DNA of 23,674 nucleotides from an uncultured Fenollaria sp. (lineage in GTDB: Bacteria; Bacillota; Clostridia; Tissierellales; Peptoniphilaceae): positions 1-23,674 of the forward strand of contig NZ_CAMJVK010000028.1 of the NCBI RefSeq assembly GCF_946221515.1, in the 5' to 3' direction. Each line of letters begins with the position of its first letter. Position 1 is the stretch's first letter. The translations under genes and the position numbers were made by a program. The notes below the pieces were generated by a model. The model made no database searches, was not told where the DNA came from, and saw only the letters and a list, made by a program, of their open reading frames with translations. This document shows, one piece after another, positions 16,601-22,791 of this stretch.

Positions 16601-19600
16601 AACTTATCTGTAGCTGTCAGTTTTACAGTTGTTTTGCCATTCGTATCGGCCTTACCTTCAAGCTTCCATTCTGTACCGAGTTCTGCATTTTCTTTTTGCT
16701 TTAAGCTTAGTCCATTTGGCAGTGTTCCATTTACAAGTTTAGCTCCTTCGTCTGTTGTTACAGCTTCAGCTAAATCAACATCTTCGCCATTAAATACAGT
16801 TTGATTTTCTGCTGTAATTACTGGACCTTGTAGGTCAATTGTCAATGGAATAGTTGATCTTGAGTCTACAAATAAGTCTTGATGGCCATGAACGCCAACA
16901 TCATCATCATGCTTGATGTTTTCTACAGGAACTTTGAAGTAGTAGTAGCCATCTTTTTCTGTAGCTGTTACATTCTTTCCTTCTGCATCTTTGTAGGCTT
17001 CGCCGTCTACTAATTTACCTTCTTTGGCTTTATCGTGGTGGATTAAAGTCAATGTAGCGTCTTCCTTGAATTGTCCAAGTTCAGCATTTGGTTTTACGGC
17101 ACGGATAACTACATATTCTTTGCCGTTTTCGTCTTTAACCTTTGGCATTTGTTCTAGGCCATTAAGAGTTGGTGTTACAGGTTTATTTTCAACTTCTTGT
17201 TGTGACCATATTGAATTTATAACTGGTGTATCGCCATAGTATTTTGCCTTAACGATTTCGCCTGTCTTTAGAGCCTGTCTTTCTAATCTAGGATATTTTT
17301 CTAAATTGAACTTTAATGCCCAAGATGGGTCCTTAGGATTGCTATTGTCTGGTGCAAAGATATACTTATCTTTGTCGCCACGGTCGTAAGAATCCCAGCC
17401 GGTGTTATCTGATTTAGGCACTACTCTTGTCCAAGTTCCATCGTCTTGACGTTTGAAGTAGATTGGTTCAAATTCTGATGGTAGGTCAAAAGATACTACT
17501 TTTACGGTTTTATCGTCTGACGGGATTAAGTCAACTTCTGTTGCTCCGTCAAAAATCTTCTTGAAGTTTGGATATCCCATAGAAGACTTAACATTATATA
17601 AGTTTGTTGTGTATACCGGCTTTGAACCTACTGTTGATTTATTTGTATCTCTTTCCGTAATTGCTTTGTCATCTTCTACTAATTTTCTTACAGTAGCTGA
17701 TGTAAAAGCGTCTACTTTACTTTTATCAATTTTACCAGTTACTACGTCTTTATGGTTTAACTCAACGTTTTGAACTTTCGCAATTGTTGTGTTTGTCCAT
17801 TCGCTAATATCAGCAAGGTTATTACCTACGTTAGTCCAAATATTGTTCCACTTTTGGTTAAAACGGTCAAAAGCGGCATCTCCTGCAGCTTTATCCTTAA
17901 ATTCTACAGCTATATAGGATAGTCTCTTACCATATCCGTCGTAGGATGGTAAATCCCACTCTGCCTTATTGGTAGTAGCCGGTAATTCTTTTATACTTCC
18001 ATCTACTATATAGTAGTTTGCATCGCCAGTGACTGTAGGCTTGTTGGCTTCTGTTACAGCTGTTCTGTAAAGTAGGCCAACGTGAACATCTCTTGCTAAG
18101 ACTGGGTTTGCTATTGGAGCGTCTATTGCACCTGTAGTGTTACCTTTGTCATCTTTAATAGGTACTTGTTGTCCGTGAGCAATAGCGCTTAAGATGTCAT
18201 TTACATAGGCTTGCTTGTATGTTTCACCTGATGCATCGTACCAAGTCTTGTTGACTGTCATGTGGAAGTATGGCTTCCAAGCTGCATATAGATGGATCTC
18301 ATCGTTTTTGATTTCAATTTCTTTGAATTGCTTGCTGGCTGCTGCTTGACCAATATCTACTCCTGTGGTTTTGACAGTTGATAGATAGAACTTTCTGTCC
18401 TTGCCTTCACCTTCTACGGCAAGCATGGCCTTGTTGGAGTATAGACTTTCAATCATTTCGCCGCCGTTGTCAGCCATTGTAGACCAACCAACGAAGTTAT
18501 ATTTTTCTCTCTTGCCAAAGATACCTTTGTCTTTATTATCTACTTGATAAGCATTTGGTAAAACTGATTTTTTTGAGTAATTACCTCCAGCTATGGAAGC
18601 GTATTGATCTTGAGTCAAGGCCTTAGATGTAAGTTCTTTTAAACTTGGAAGCTTTTCTCCATAGTTTACTTCTATAGTTTTAGTTTCATCTATATCATAA
18701 TTTTTATGAAGAATAATCTTAAAAGTCTTTACTTCTTCTTCCCAAACTGGATATACTTGATAAGACTTGTTAATTGGGGTATCTTTGTCGAACTTATAAG
18801 CTGTTTCCTCTGCCCAGCCTTTAATATCTCTTAAGGCTTTTACATTATCCACATTGCCTGTAGCGGCTGTGTCTTGAGCTGTATAATCTTTAGCTGAGAT
18901 TGGTTTTGTTGCCCATCCCTTGAAGATGTAGCCTTCTTTTGTTGGGTTTGCTGGCATATTGTTGCCAAGGCCATTTTCAGTATAACCTGTTTGGCCTCTG
19001 AATAATTCACTTTCTGGTACATCTACAACTTTTTCCACTCTCTTGTCTGGGTTTTCTGGATCTACTTCATAATCTAAGAAGTGGATTCTACTCTTTACCT
19101 TCTTAACAGTAGGTGCCGATTTGAAGTGGTTTTCGTATTGGTAGATTGTTTCAAAGGTTAGCTTGTCGTCCTTTTCCATGTTTTCAAAGACATCGCCGAA
19201 GGTTCCAGGAATTAAATTGAAAGAACCATCACCATTAACCCCTTGGATGTGGTCTTTTGTAAACTTAACTTTATTTGGATCATTTTCTTCTTTATAGTTC
19301 TTTGCTTCTATAAATACATTTTGGTTGTTGTTAGGGTAACCAGTCTTACCTGTGATTGCCTTTGCATCGTCGTAAATATCATCCACTAGAGGTGAATTTG
19401 TAATGGCCTTGGAGTAAGATGGTGTGCTTGATGAATCAGAATTTGCCAAAATGCCAGGGCCTTCATCACGAGCATTTACTACAAAGAAAGACTCAATTGA
19501 CAAATCATCGATGTCCTTAAAGTTTTGTCTGAACTTCACCGGGTCGATATAGTAAGTAGTATGATTTTCCAAAGGACCATAGGATGTACTGTGAGCCAAG

Positions 19601-20907
19601 TAACGACCACGATCCCCTCTCAAATCTACAGCTTGTGGAACGCCTCCTTGGTCAGCTTTTTGAAGAGCTGTTATAGTTTCCCAAGGATGTGTATAGATAT
19701 ATCTATTATCATTGGGTCTTTGTAATCTAAAGGCAGCCCTGTCACCACTAGAATCTGCAGTATATTTAAAATCATCTGCTCTGTTACCAATAGTGAAGTT
19801 GCTTGCATATAGAGATACACCTTCATCTCCGCCATCGCCAGTTGTTCCATATTTGTATACGTGGTTAAACTTAGCTACAACTTGTTTACCTCCCACATAA
19901 CGTGGTGCTAGGGAATCATAGAGAGCCTTTGGAATGATTTGAACAAATTGGGCTCCTATGGGGATAAAGTTTTGTATATTTTCATACAGGTAGTCCACAT
20001 AGACTTCATTCTTATCCCAGTCAACATAAACTTCCGTATGAACATTGGATATCTTTACTAATTTATCGTCTACATACTTAGGTTTTGAAATAGTTGCTCC
20101 ATAGAGGAAGGACACACTACCTGTGTATTTAATATAGTCCGGGTAGTTAAATGGCTTTCTGTCTTCATCTTGAGTTGTGCCTTTTCTACCATAGATATAG
20201 TTTCTGAAATAGTAGCCATACCTATCCTTTGGAGAGGTACCTATACGGAATTCAATAAGGTAGTTTTCCCCTTGTGTCAATAGATTTTCAGCGCCTGCTT
20301 TTGTATAGAGGCGAAGAGTGGCATCTTGTCTTTCCCATCTAATGCCGGGTCCAAATATACTTGAGAATGGTACTGTTACAGACTTACCATCTGTATTGTA
20401 AGGATCAGCAGAGCCTTTATCTCTATCCTTTAAATAAAATACTTTTTGTGGGCCATATGGTCTACCATTAACACTGTCTTGTGTTCCATTTATATATGAC
20501 TTATCCAAGTCTATACTAGAAAATAAAACATCATCAAAGTGTAGGATAAGGTCTGCCCATTTTCCTGCGTGGGTATTAAAATTATCATAGTTTACCGTAT
20601 TTCTTTCGCCAATTTGACCTACTTGGGTGATTTGAAATTCCATGTAGGTGCGACCTTGTTCGTCTTGTGCCGTCTTTAAGTAGCGAATACCTGTAGGGCC
20701 GGTGGCTCGGTCCATAGAACCACTATATACAGTGATTAGCGGAATATTGCCAAGAGGCCATCCAGTGTTTTTGGTGCCATCTGGATTGGCTTCATATGTG
20801 CCAATTCCAGGTAAGGACCCAATACCTGTGTCTTGCGCAGAAACATTTAGCGGCATCATGCTTACTATCATTAAAAATGCCATGATTAACGCGAATGTCC
20901 TTCGCAA
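10660..20907 (-). CDS. Giant secreted Rib/Ig-repeat protein without visible anchor; start disrupted
   Basis: The open frame encodes 3415 aa from TTG 20907. Residues 1-24 are a signal peptide (RRTFALIMAFLMIV, cut near VSA-Q). About 25-560 is a unique N-terminal region. InlB-like segments (GYIFKGW, YNFVGW) lie near 650-810, a CnaB-like T-V-N-K-T-W segment near 880, and Ig-like modules near 1358-1450 and 1556-1752. From about 1790 to 3210 there is an array of Y-V-(R/T)-V-T-L modules, five of them followed by Rib/alpha-like domains (K-x-x-L-P-x-x-T-x-Y-E-F ... YPDGS). Ig-like modules end the protein at 3415. No SLH, LPxTG-plus-membrane tail, GW or LysM module is visible, so attachment is unexplained. 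The expected ATG (20925-20923) is followed by TAA in the same frame (see the start-stop entry), so the gene may be a one-codon pseudogene or use TTG. First gene of the operon. Confidence 0.85.
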   Translation of the reverse strand: MRRTFALIMAFLMIVSMMPLNVSAQDTGIGSLPGIGTYEANPDGTKNTGWPLGNIPLITVYSGSMDRATGPTGIRYLKTAQDEQGRTYMEFQITQVGQIGERNTVNYDNFNTHAGKWADLILHFDDVLFSSIDLDKSYINGTQDSVNGRPYGPQKVFYLKDRDKGSADPYNTDGKSVTVPFSSIFGPGIRWERQDATLRLYTKAGAENLLTQGENYLIEFRIGTSPKDRYGYYFRNYIYGRKGTTQDEDRKPFNYPDYIKYTGSVSFLYGATISKPKYVDDKLVKISNVHTEVYVDWDKNEVYVDYLYENIQNFIPIGAQFVQIIPKALYDSLAPRYVGGKQVVAKFNHVYKYGTTGDGGDEGVSLYASNFTIGNRADDFKYTADSSGDRAAFRLQRPNDNRYIYTHPWETITALQKADQGGVPQAVDLRGDRGRYLAHSTSYGPLENHTTYYIDPVKFRQNFKDIDDLSIESFFVVNARDEGPGILANSDSSSTPSYSKAITNSPLVDDIYDDAKAITGKTGYPNNNQNVFIEAKNYKEENDPNKVKFTKDHIQGVNGDGSFNLIPGTFGDVFENMEKDDKLTFETIYQYENHFKSAPTVKKVKSRIHFLDYEVDPENPDKRVEKVVDVPESELFRGQTGYTENGLGNNMPANPTKEGYIFKGWATKPISAKDYTAQDTAATGNVDNVKALRDIKGWAEETAYKFDKDTPINKSYQVYPVWEEEVKTFKIILHKNYDIDETKTIEVNYGEKLPSLKELTSKALTQDQYASIAGGNYSKKSVLPNAYQVDNKDKGIFGKREKYNFVGWSTMADNGGEMIESLYSNKAMLAVEGEGKDRKFYLSTVKTTGVDIGQAAASKQFKEIEIKNDEIHLYAAWKPYFHMTVNKTWYDASGETYKQAYVNDILSAIAHGQQVPIKDDKGNTTGAIDAPIANPVLARDVHVGLLYRTAVTEANKPTVTGDANYYIVDGSIKELPATTNKAEWDLPSYDGYGKRLSYIAVEFKDKAAGDAAFDRFNQKWNNIWTNVGNNLADISEWTNTTIAKVQNVELNHKDVVTGKIDKSKVDAFTSATVRKLVEDDKAITERDTNKSTVGSKPVYTTNLYNVKSSMGYPNFKKIFDGATEVDLIPSDDKTVKVVSFDLPSEFEPIYFKRQDDGTWTRVVPKSDNTGWDSYDRGDKDKYIFAPDNSNPKDPSWALKFNLEKYPRLERQALKTGEIVKAKYYGDTPVINSIWSQQEVENKPVTPTLNGLEQMPKVKDENGKEYVVIRAVKPNAELGQFKEDATLTLIHHDKAKEGKLVDGEAYKDAEGKNVTATEKDGYYYFKVPVENIKHDDDVGVHGHQDLFVDSRSTIPLTIDLQGPVITAENQTVFNGEDVDLAEAVTTDEGAKLVNGTLPNGLSLKQKENAELGTEWKLEGKADTNGKTTVKLTATDKFGNVSEKTDWKIKVVDRPETDSIDSFGKDNAKQIPNDHDGEFKNITHRIEITKVIPGSTIKVYLRDPASSLLPVQREFKVPADHNGSFILDIPENLGKNILDEKLYLTQTEEGKKESKATAVAMDVIPPTAPTIEANPGEDTVTLSNISFDTTNIYLNVDGKKYTLDKVPGVTTWILQKPDGDRISVEANGGIIVVDLNVALSPKQIVKLVAVDEMINPSGAQKTVPQFEQPAAPTITAENKNNVTEVSGKTKYPGELIKIYTVKTVTDPDTGDVSKEYTLVERVFADPQGNYKVTFPKDKYKPGTVFASSVTVNGIESNRAEATLYENTDVIPFDPENPPVNPDDDPNNPDPPKTDDERKYVTVTLDANGGKFAPGTKSSFYVKKTHVLKVEEFEDARLHLQAPIDKAFDKWTEVKAGNTAYVEKAFTKDATIYASYKADGNIIPFDPDDPNGPTPNPDPNKYVTVTLNANGGKFEKGTKSAFHVKKDYTLTTNDFAIAERGLKAPEGKAFTAWYLDKAGTQAFPSAGMKFTSNAFVYAAYKEDRDIIPVEPGDDGTLPDVPKGYARVTLEKDDTSVDFLAPDAKTYYDVKIAAKVRYADVTAKVIAKEKAGYKDLKWYEKAADETLTLANEATIIDKPVTLYAKAVNEKDIIPVPNPGDNPNPPAGYVRVTLVKDTGVKEINGTKAYDIKKDGSVRYSDLIKEITKEDGSETTFTLENDYRTPLIFKIGESDIVMTSYPGVNTEIKVSATLKDANKYNPKDVIQDVKKDETPKAENSIGNKEELPEGTTYEFVDNQGNETTPDTSTIGEQPVTVKVTYPDGSSETVNTKINVVPREDIIDVKDPDNTPVPKGYIRVKFMDDDSVAYKDGTVRACDIRESALASVKYSSLCARTTVNPAKDYRKPISWYLGQSTDAITVDRLVKDDVKADTKVLEITPKATQTDASKYDPKGDNLKVIQGSTIEAKDFIKNKEDMPIGTGYEFVDDNGDPVTPDTNKLGKQDLKIKVTFPDKSTKIVPAKMDVVPKDNIVKVDDPDHTPVPTGYVRVTLVNDKTSVETYKEVYDVKVEAKIKYGDVLLRAADPQPNDKYTTPITWKMNNNPVDKLGVIADTSTLTAFAKLKDSEAYEPEVQDQTVKQGQTPKAEDSISNKDKLPDGTKYEFVNQDGTPNTPDTSKPGEQKPHIKVIYPDGSSEVVGPTTITVVPDKDIIPVKPGDEDTTETPEGYVRVTLVNDQASVQDYKRSYDVRVDAKVAYGTIILGAPEPTPADKYTIPITWKMGGNALDQRAIVDKTSELTAFATAKVKPEVQDQTVKQGDTPDPADSIKNKDKLPEDTTYEFVNQDGTPNKPDTTKPGEQKPYVKVEYPDGTSEIVGPTTIKVVPDKDIIPVPDPDDENQKTPEGYVRVTLSHNDTVTFAANAVTTYDVKADGTVRYSDVYSKVDAQAAQGYKDLTWSKDNRAVTGLEKVEGTEAITLTASAVHSDPIIPVKPGEENKPTPPGYVRVNLTKDDDSVKFTATDAPTFYDVKADGTVLFADVYAKVQAVPVEGYKDLTWYKGEEAVKITERVSGNTPITLNAKAVKDLTDDIIPVPNPDDNPNPPAGYVRITLQKGTGLDKLSGITTYDVKSGKPTRYSDIIAMVKVDNGDKAKETVVTLTDGYREPLTFTVDGNEARGNDYPLENKTLVVGATEKDSNKYTAEPQEQTVNQGEEPKAEDSIKNKDDLPKDTKYEFVDDQGNPTKPDTNTPGEKDVKIKVTYPDGSEETVETTIKVEKNKPEKPQVEPIKEGDETVKVKVPTDGDKVIIELPDGTKVEAEKDPNTDDWTATELDENGQPKTDPDTGKPVVTPVEVNDEGKLEIPVDPTKVVPGEDPVKVTVEDTESGKTSDPTEVPIVEIPKQLEQIKLSVANLHEGIKGISVTTNPEEAKIIIYKDDKPIADGYTDVLGNVTIILTENMVVGEKYKIVASKDGYLPNEANMTVK
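11280..14330 (-). repeat. Rib/alpha-like repeat array (five Rib domains with companion modules)
   Basis: Rib-like domains lie at about 14320-14090, 13750-13520, 13220-12980, 12690-12450 and 11510-11280, each with a QG/KQGxTP(K)AEDSI start, LPxxTxYEFV(N/D) centre and YPDGS end. Each is preceded by a YVRVTL...YDVK module; the first four have a period of roughly 520-570 bases, and two Rib-less modules (about 12400-11840) interrupt before the fifth. The third and fourth units are very alike at DNA level around 12450-12600 and 12970-13130, which suggests recent duplication or conversion. Confidence 0.8.
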
Positions 20908-20940
20908 ATAATTTTCTTTTTACATAATACTCTCCTTTCT
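20905..20940 (-). promoter_or_regulatory. Strong Shine-Dalgarno with ATG-TAA start-stop before the TTG start
   Basis: AGAAAGGAGAG (20940-20930) is ideally spaced from ATG 20925-20923, but the next codon is TAA (20922-20920). The frame then runs AAA-GAA-AAT-TAT-TTG straight into the signal peptide, so M-(stop)-KENYLRRTFALIM is one frame. A single AAA, GAA or CAA to TAA change at codon 2 of an ancestral MKKENYLRR-type signal peptide explains this. TTG 20907-20905 has no good Shine-Dalgarno of its own and would need reinitiation after the start-stop. Confidence 0.8.
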
Positions 20941-21126
20941 ATCATCCTAATAAGCTTGCAACTGTAATTATAAGATACTAGTTTTTAATATAATATCTTT
21001 GGGCCTTATACACGCTTAATTTATAATCAAAAGTTCATCACTCCCAGTAGTGTTAGAGCCTTTAAATATGCTTAAGTAATGTATACAATAATATCGTCTG
21101 TGCAAGTTATTATATATTTAAATTTA
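20941..21126 (-). other. Downstream part of the giant-operon leader
   Basis: No gene is supported here. A perfect TATAAT on the minus strand (20972-20967) lacks a convincing -35, so it is only a weak promoter candidate. Two related stretches, TTAAGC-x-TATTTAAAGGCTC (about 21073-21055) and TTAAGC-x-TGTATAAGGCCC (about 21019-21001), form an imperfect direct repeat about 54 bases apart that might be a binding site or pairing element. Confidence 0.3.
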
Positions 21127-21163
21127 GTAATGATTGTGTATTGATAAAAGATTCAATCATTAC
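21127..21163 (-). promoter_or_regulatory. 10-bp perfect hairpin immediately after the micro-ORF
   Basis: GTAATGATTG (minus 21163-21154) pairs with CAATCATTAC (21136-21127) around a 17-base loop. It begins at the base after the TAA of the micro-ORF and has no U run, so it is not an ordinary terminator. A ribosome stopping on the micro-ORF would cover its 5' arm, which suits a translation-sensing leader. The loop-side ATG (21160-21158) opens a 16-codon frame without its own well-placed Shine-Dalgarno. Confidence 0.5.
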
Positions 21164-21178
21164 TTATAATGTTTTCAT
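21164..21178 (-). CDS. Four-codon micro-ORF (MKTL) with a very strong Shine-Dalgarno
   Basis: AAGGAGGAGGT (21192-21182) precedes ATG 21178-21176, followed by AAA-ACA-TTA-TAA. The ribosome site is the best in the leader, yet it serves only four codons. It lies about 60 bases after an extended -10 promoter and directly before a hairpin, so a leader-peptide or ribosome-parking role is possible. It could also be the stump of a lost gene. Function unknown. Confidence 0.35.
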   Translation of the reverse strand: MKTL

Positions 21179-21245
21179 TTTACCTCCTCCTTTTATTACT
21201 CCTTCGTATTTTGCTAATGTATAAGCATTCGCAATTGTAAACTGT

Positions 21246-21251
21246 ATTATA
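21246..21251 (-). promoter_or_regulatory. Extended -10 promoter (P2) of the giant operon
   Basis: Minus-strand TATAAT (21251-21246) is preceded by TGC, giving TGnTATAAT. The -35 region is poor, as is common for extended -10 promoters. The predicted start at about 21239 gives a leader of roughly 310 bases to the first giant gene and includes the micro-ORF. Confidence 0.5.
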
Positions 21252-21414
21252 GCATGATAAATAAGATATAACGTAAAATTGATAAGTAAATAATGTCTGG
21301 ATTGTTTAACACTTGCTAGTAATTACAGTTTAATTTTAGCCGCTTTACTGGGTTAGTACGACTTTAGATAAAGTAATGTGTACGTTTTTAGACAAGGTGC
21401 TTTCGCATTGAATA

Positions 21415-21448
21415 TAAAAAAATAACGAGCTGTGTCAATACTCGTTAT
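21415..21448 (-). terminator. Intrinsic terminator inside the giant-operon leader
   Basis: ATAACGAG (minus 21448-21441) pairs with CTCGTTAT (21429-21422) around an 11-base loop and is followed by a seven-T run (21422-21416). No gene ends here: the nearest upstream gene has its own terminator at 21766-21802. It therefore ends a short transcript from the promoter at 21572-21600, or works as an attenuator of the operon. Confidence 0.8.
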
Positions 21449-21565
21449 GTAGTAGGTATATGTATATATAATAAGAAGACAAACTAATGTATATTATATG
21501 CATATACGGGGTCTAAAAATATGAAGCCTAAGCTTGCATGACACATTTATAATTTAAATTATCTT
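21415..21565 (-). ncRNA. Candidate 150-nt small RNA or attenuated leader
   Basis: The segment is bounded by a near-consensus promoter (21600-21572) and an intrinsic terminator (21448-21415), with no ORF that has a good ribosome site. Internal hairpins are AAGC-TTAG-GCTT (near 21523-21534) and GTATAT...ATATAC (near 21489-21507). I do not recognise any known riboswitch or RNA family. Either an independent RNA or a regulated 5' leader of the giant operon fits. Confidence 0.45.
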
Positions 21566-21571
21566 ATATAA

Positions 21572-21600
21572 ATATTAGCACATTTGAGTCCATATGTCAA
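21572..21600 (-). promoter_or_regulatory. Near-consensus promoter (P1) upstream of the giant operon
   Basis: On the minus strand perfect TTGACA (21600-21595), a 17-base spacer and TAATAT (21577-21572), with TGC just before the -10. This is the best promoter in the window; predicted start at about 21565. Confidence 0.75.
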
Positions 21601-21664
21601 TATATATGAAAAATTTCTTAAAATAAAATCTAGTATTTATCACATTTTTAGCCATTAGGCCGTC

Positions 21665-21697
21665 AAAAAAAAAAAAAAAAACAGACAGTTTTTGTCT
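21665..21697 (-). repeat. A17/T17 homopolymer next to a 5-bp hairpin
   Basis: The plus strand carries 17 consecutive A (21665-21681). On the minus strand AGACA-loop-TGTCT (21697-21683) precedes the T17, so it resembles a terminator with an overlong U tract. It lies about 65 bases upstream of P1's -35. Such tracts change length by slippage and can be phase-variable when near promoters; that effect here is inference. Confidence 0.6.
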
Positions 21698-21765
21698 AAT
21701 AAAAAGAATTGCTTCGTGTCCATTAAATAAACTGTGTATTTAGCTTGTTTGCTAGCGCAGTAAAC

Positions 21766-21802
21766 AAAAAAAGACATACGGTTTTAATGCCATATGTCTT
21801 TT
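21766..21802 (-). terminator. Intrinsic terminator after the lipoprotein gene
   Basis: AAGACATATGG (minus 21801-21791) pairs with CCGTATGTCTT (21781-21771, one G-U pair) around an 8-base loop, followed by a T run down to 21766. It lies about 29 bases after the lipoprotein stop. Confidence 0.88.
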
Positions 21803-21830
21803 GTGTCTATGTTTAATTGTTTAATTTAAA

Positions 21831-22781
21831 TTATTTTACTAGGTCACTTAGACGTACTGCTTTGTATGCGCCTCTCATATAATTACCTAAGTACATTGCC
21901 TTATCTGCTTCTGGTGATATAATCACTGCGCTATCGACTAGGCTTTTGCACTCATCATCGCTAAGTAAGGCTTTTGAGTCGTCATAGTTAAGTGCCGCGA
22001 TGATTGTGTTATCTAATGATATTTCGTCGCCATTACCATTGACATATTTAGCGCCTTCTTTGGCTACGCCTACTGGCATAATTTTAAGCTTGTTGCCGAA
22101 GTAGTCTATTTCATATGTTTTGCCTAGCTCGTATCTGTCTTTTTGATTGTATCCTAGGATTACATTTCTTGTTTCGTCGGCTGCTATGGTCCAATCTTTA
22201 AGTTTTAAGTCATCTCCTGTTTCTAGCTCAAGAGCTAAAAATTTGTAAAGGTCTCTGTTGGCACAAAAGATTGGGTCTTTGCCTTCTTCTGTAGCAAGGA
22301 TTTCTGTAAGAACTTTTTCACCTTTGTTTCTTGCTGTATCGTATGGATTTTCTGGTGTTGCTTCTTGAAGTTTTCTATCCATCTTGATGATGTTATCTAG
22401 TAGTGAAATGTAGTTCGCCTTGTTTGGCTCGTCTGCTTCATTTAGTTCGATGTCTAGCTTGTATGGATTGTTTGGGTATAGTTCATCGTACTTTGCTTTA
22501 TTAGCTTCATCTGCTGTGTCTAGTAGTGCGTAAGCGTTTTCATACTTGTCATCAAGTGCTTCTGCTTTTTTGATTTCTACCTCTAGTGCGTCTTGTGGAA
22601 GTTCGGCTGTTTCTATAGCCTCGCTTTCTGTTTCTTCTGTATTTTCTGTTTTTGTTTCTTCTGTATTTTCTGTTTTTGTCTTGTCTGTTGTTTCTTTATT
22701 CTCTTCTTTATTGCATGCTAATAATGTCATTGTTAGCATTAAAACTAGTGCTAACGCTAGTATTTGTTTATATTTTTTCAT
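21831..22781 (-). CDS. Lipoprotein of unknown function
   Basis: A 316-aa protein with a typical lipoprotein signal: MKKYKQ, a hydrophobic core, then the lipobox LLAC with Cys at about residue 23. A charged low-complexity spacer follows (about 24-60, Lys/Glu/Thr-rich, with an exact repeat of KTENTEET), then a soluble domain (about 62-316) rich in Asp, Glu and Leu that I do not recognise. It should be anchored on the outer face of the cytoplasmic membrane with the globular part held off by the spacer. It starts 10 bases after the HutD-like gene, and its AGGAGAG Shine-Dalgarno overlaps that stop codon, so the two are probably translationally coupled. Its terminator follows directly. No binding-protein or enzyme motif is visible, so no function is proposed. 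Confidence 0.9.
   Translation of the reverse strand: MKKYKQILALALVLMLTMTLLACNKEENKETTDKTKTENTEETKTENTEETESEAIETAELPQDALEVEIKKAEALDDKYENAYALLDTADEANKAKYDELYPNNPYKLDIELNEADEPNKANYISLLDNIIKMDRKLQEATPENPYDTARNKGEKVLTEILATEEGKDPIFCANRDLYKFLALELETGDDLKLKDWTIAADETRNVILGYNQKDRYELGKTYEIDYFGNKLKIMPVGVAKEGAKYVNGNGDEISLDNTIIAALNYDDSKALLSDDECKSLVDSAVIISPEADKAMYLGNYMRGAYKAVRLSDLVK
22631..22678 (-). repeat. Perfect 24-bp tandem duplication in the lipoprotein spacer
   Basis: Bases 22631-22654 and 22655-22678 are identical 24-bp units coding for the repeated KTENTEET octapeptide in the spacer just after the lipobox. The unit is a multiple of three, so gain or loss would change spacer length without breaking the frame. 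Confidence 0.85.
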
Positions 22782-22791
22782 ATTTGCTCTC

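Noticed and set aside
20941..21830. tRNA or known riboswitch in the long intergenic region
   Set aside because: I could find no cloverleaf with T-arm consensus and no conserved riboswitch core; only promoter, terminator and hairpin elements are supported.
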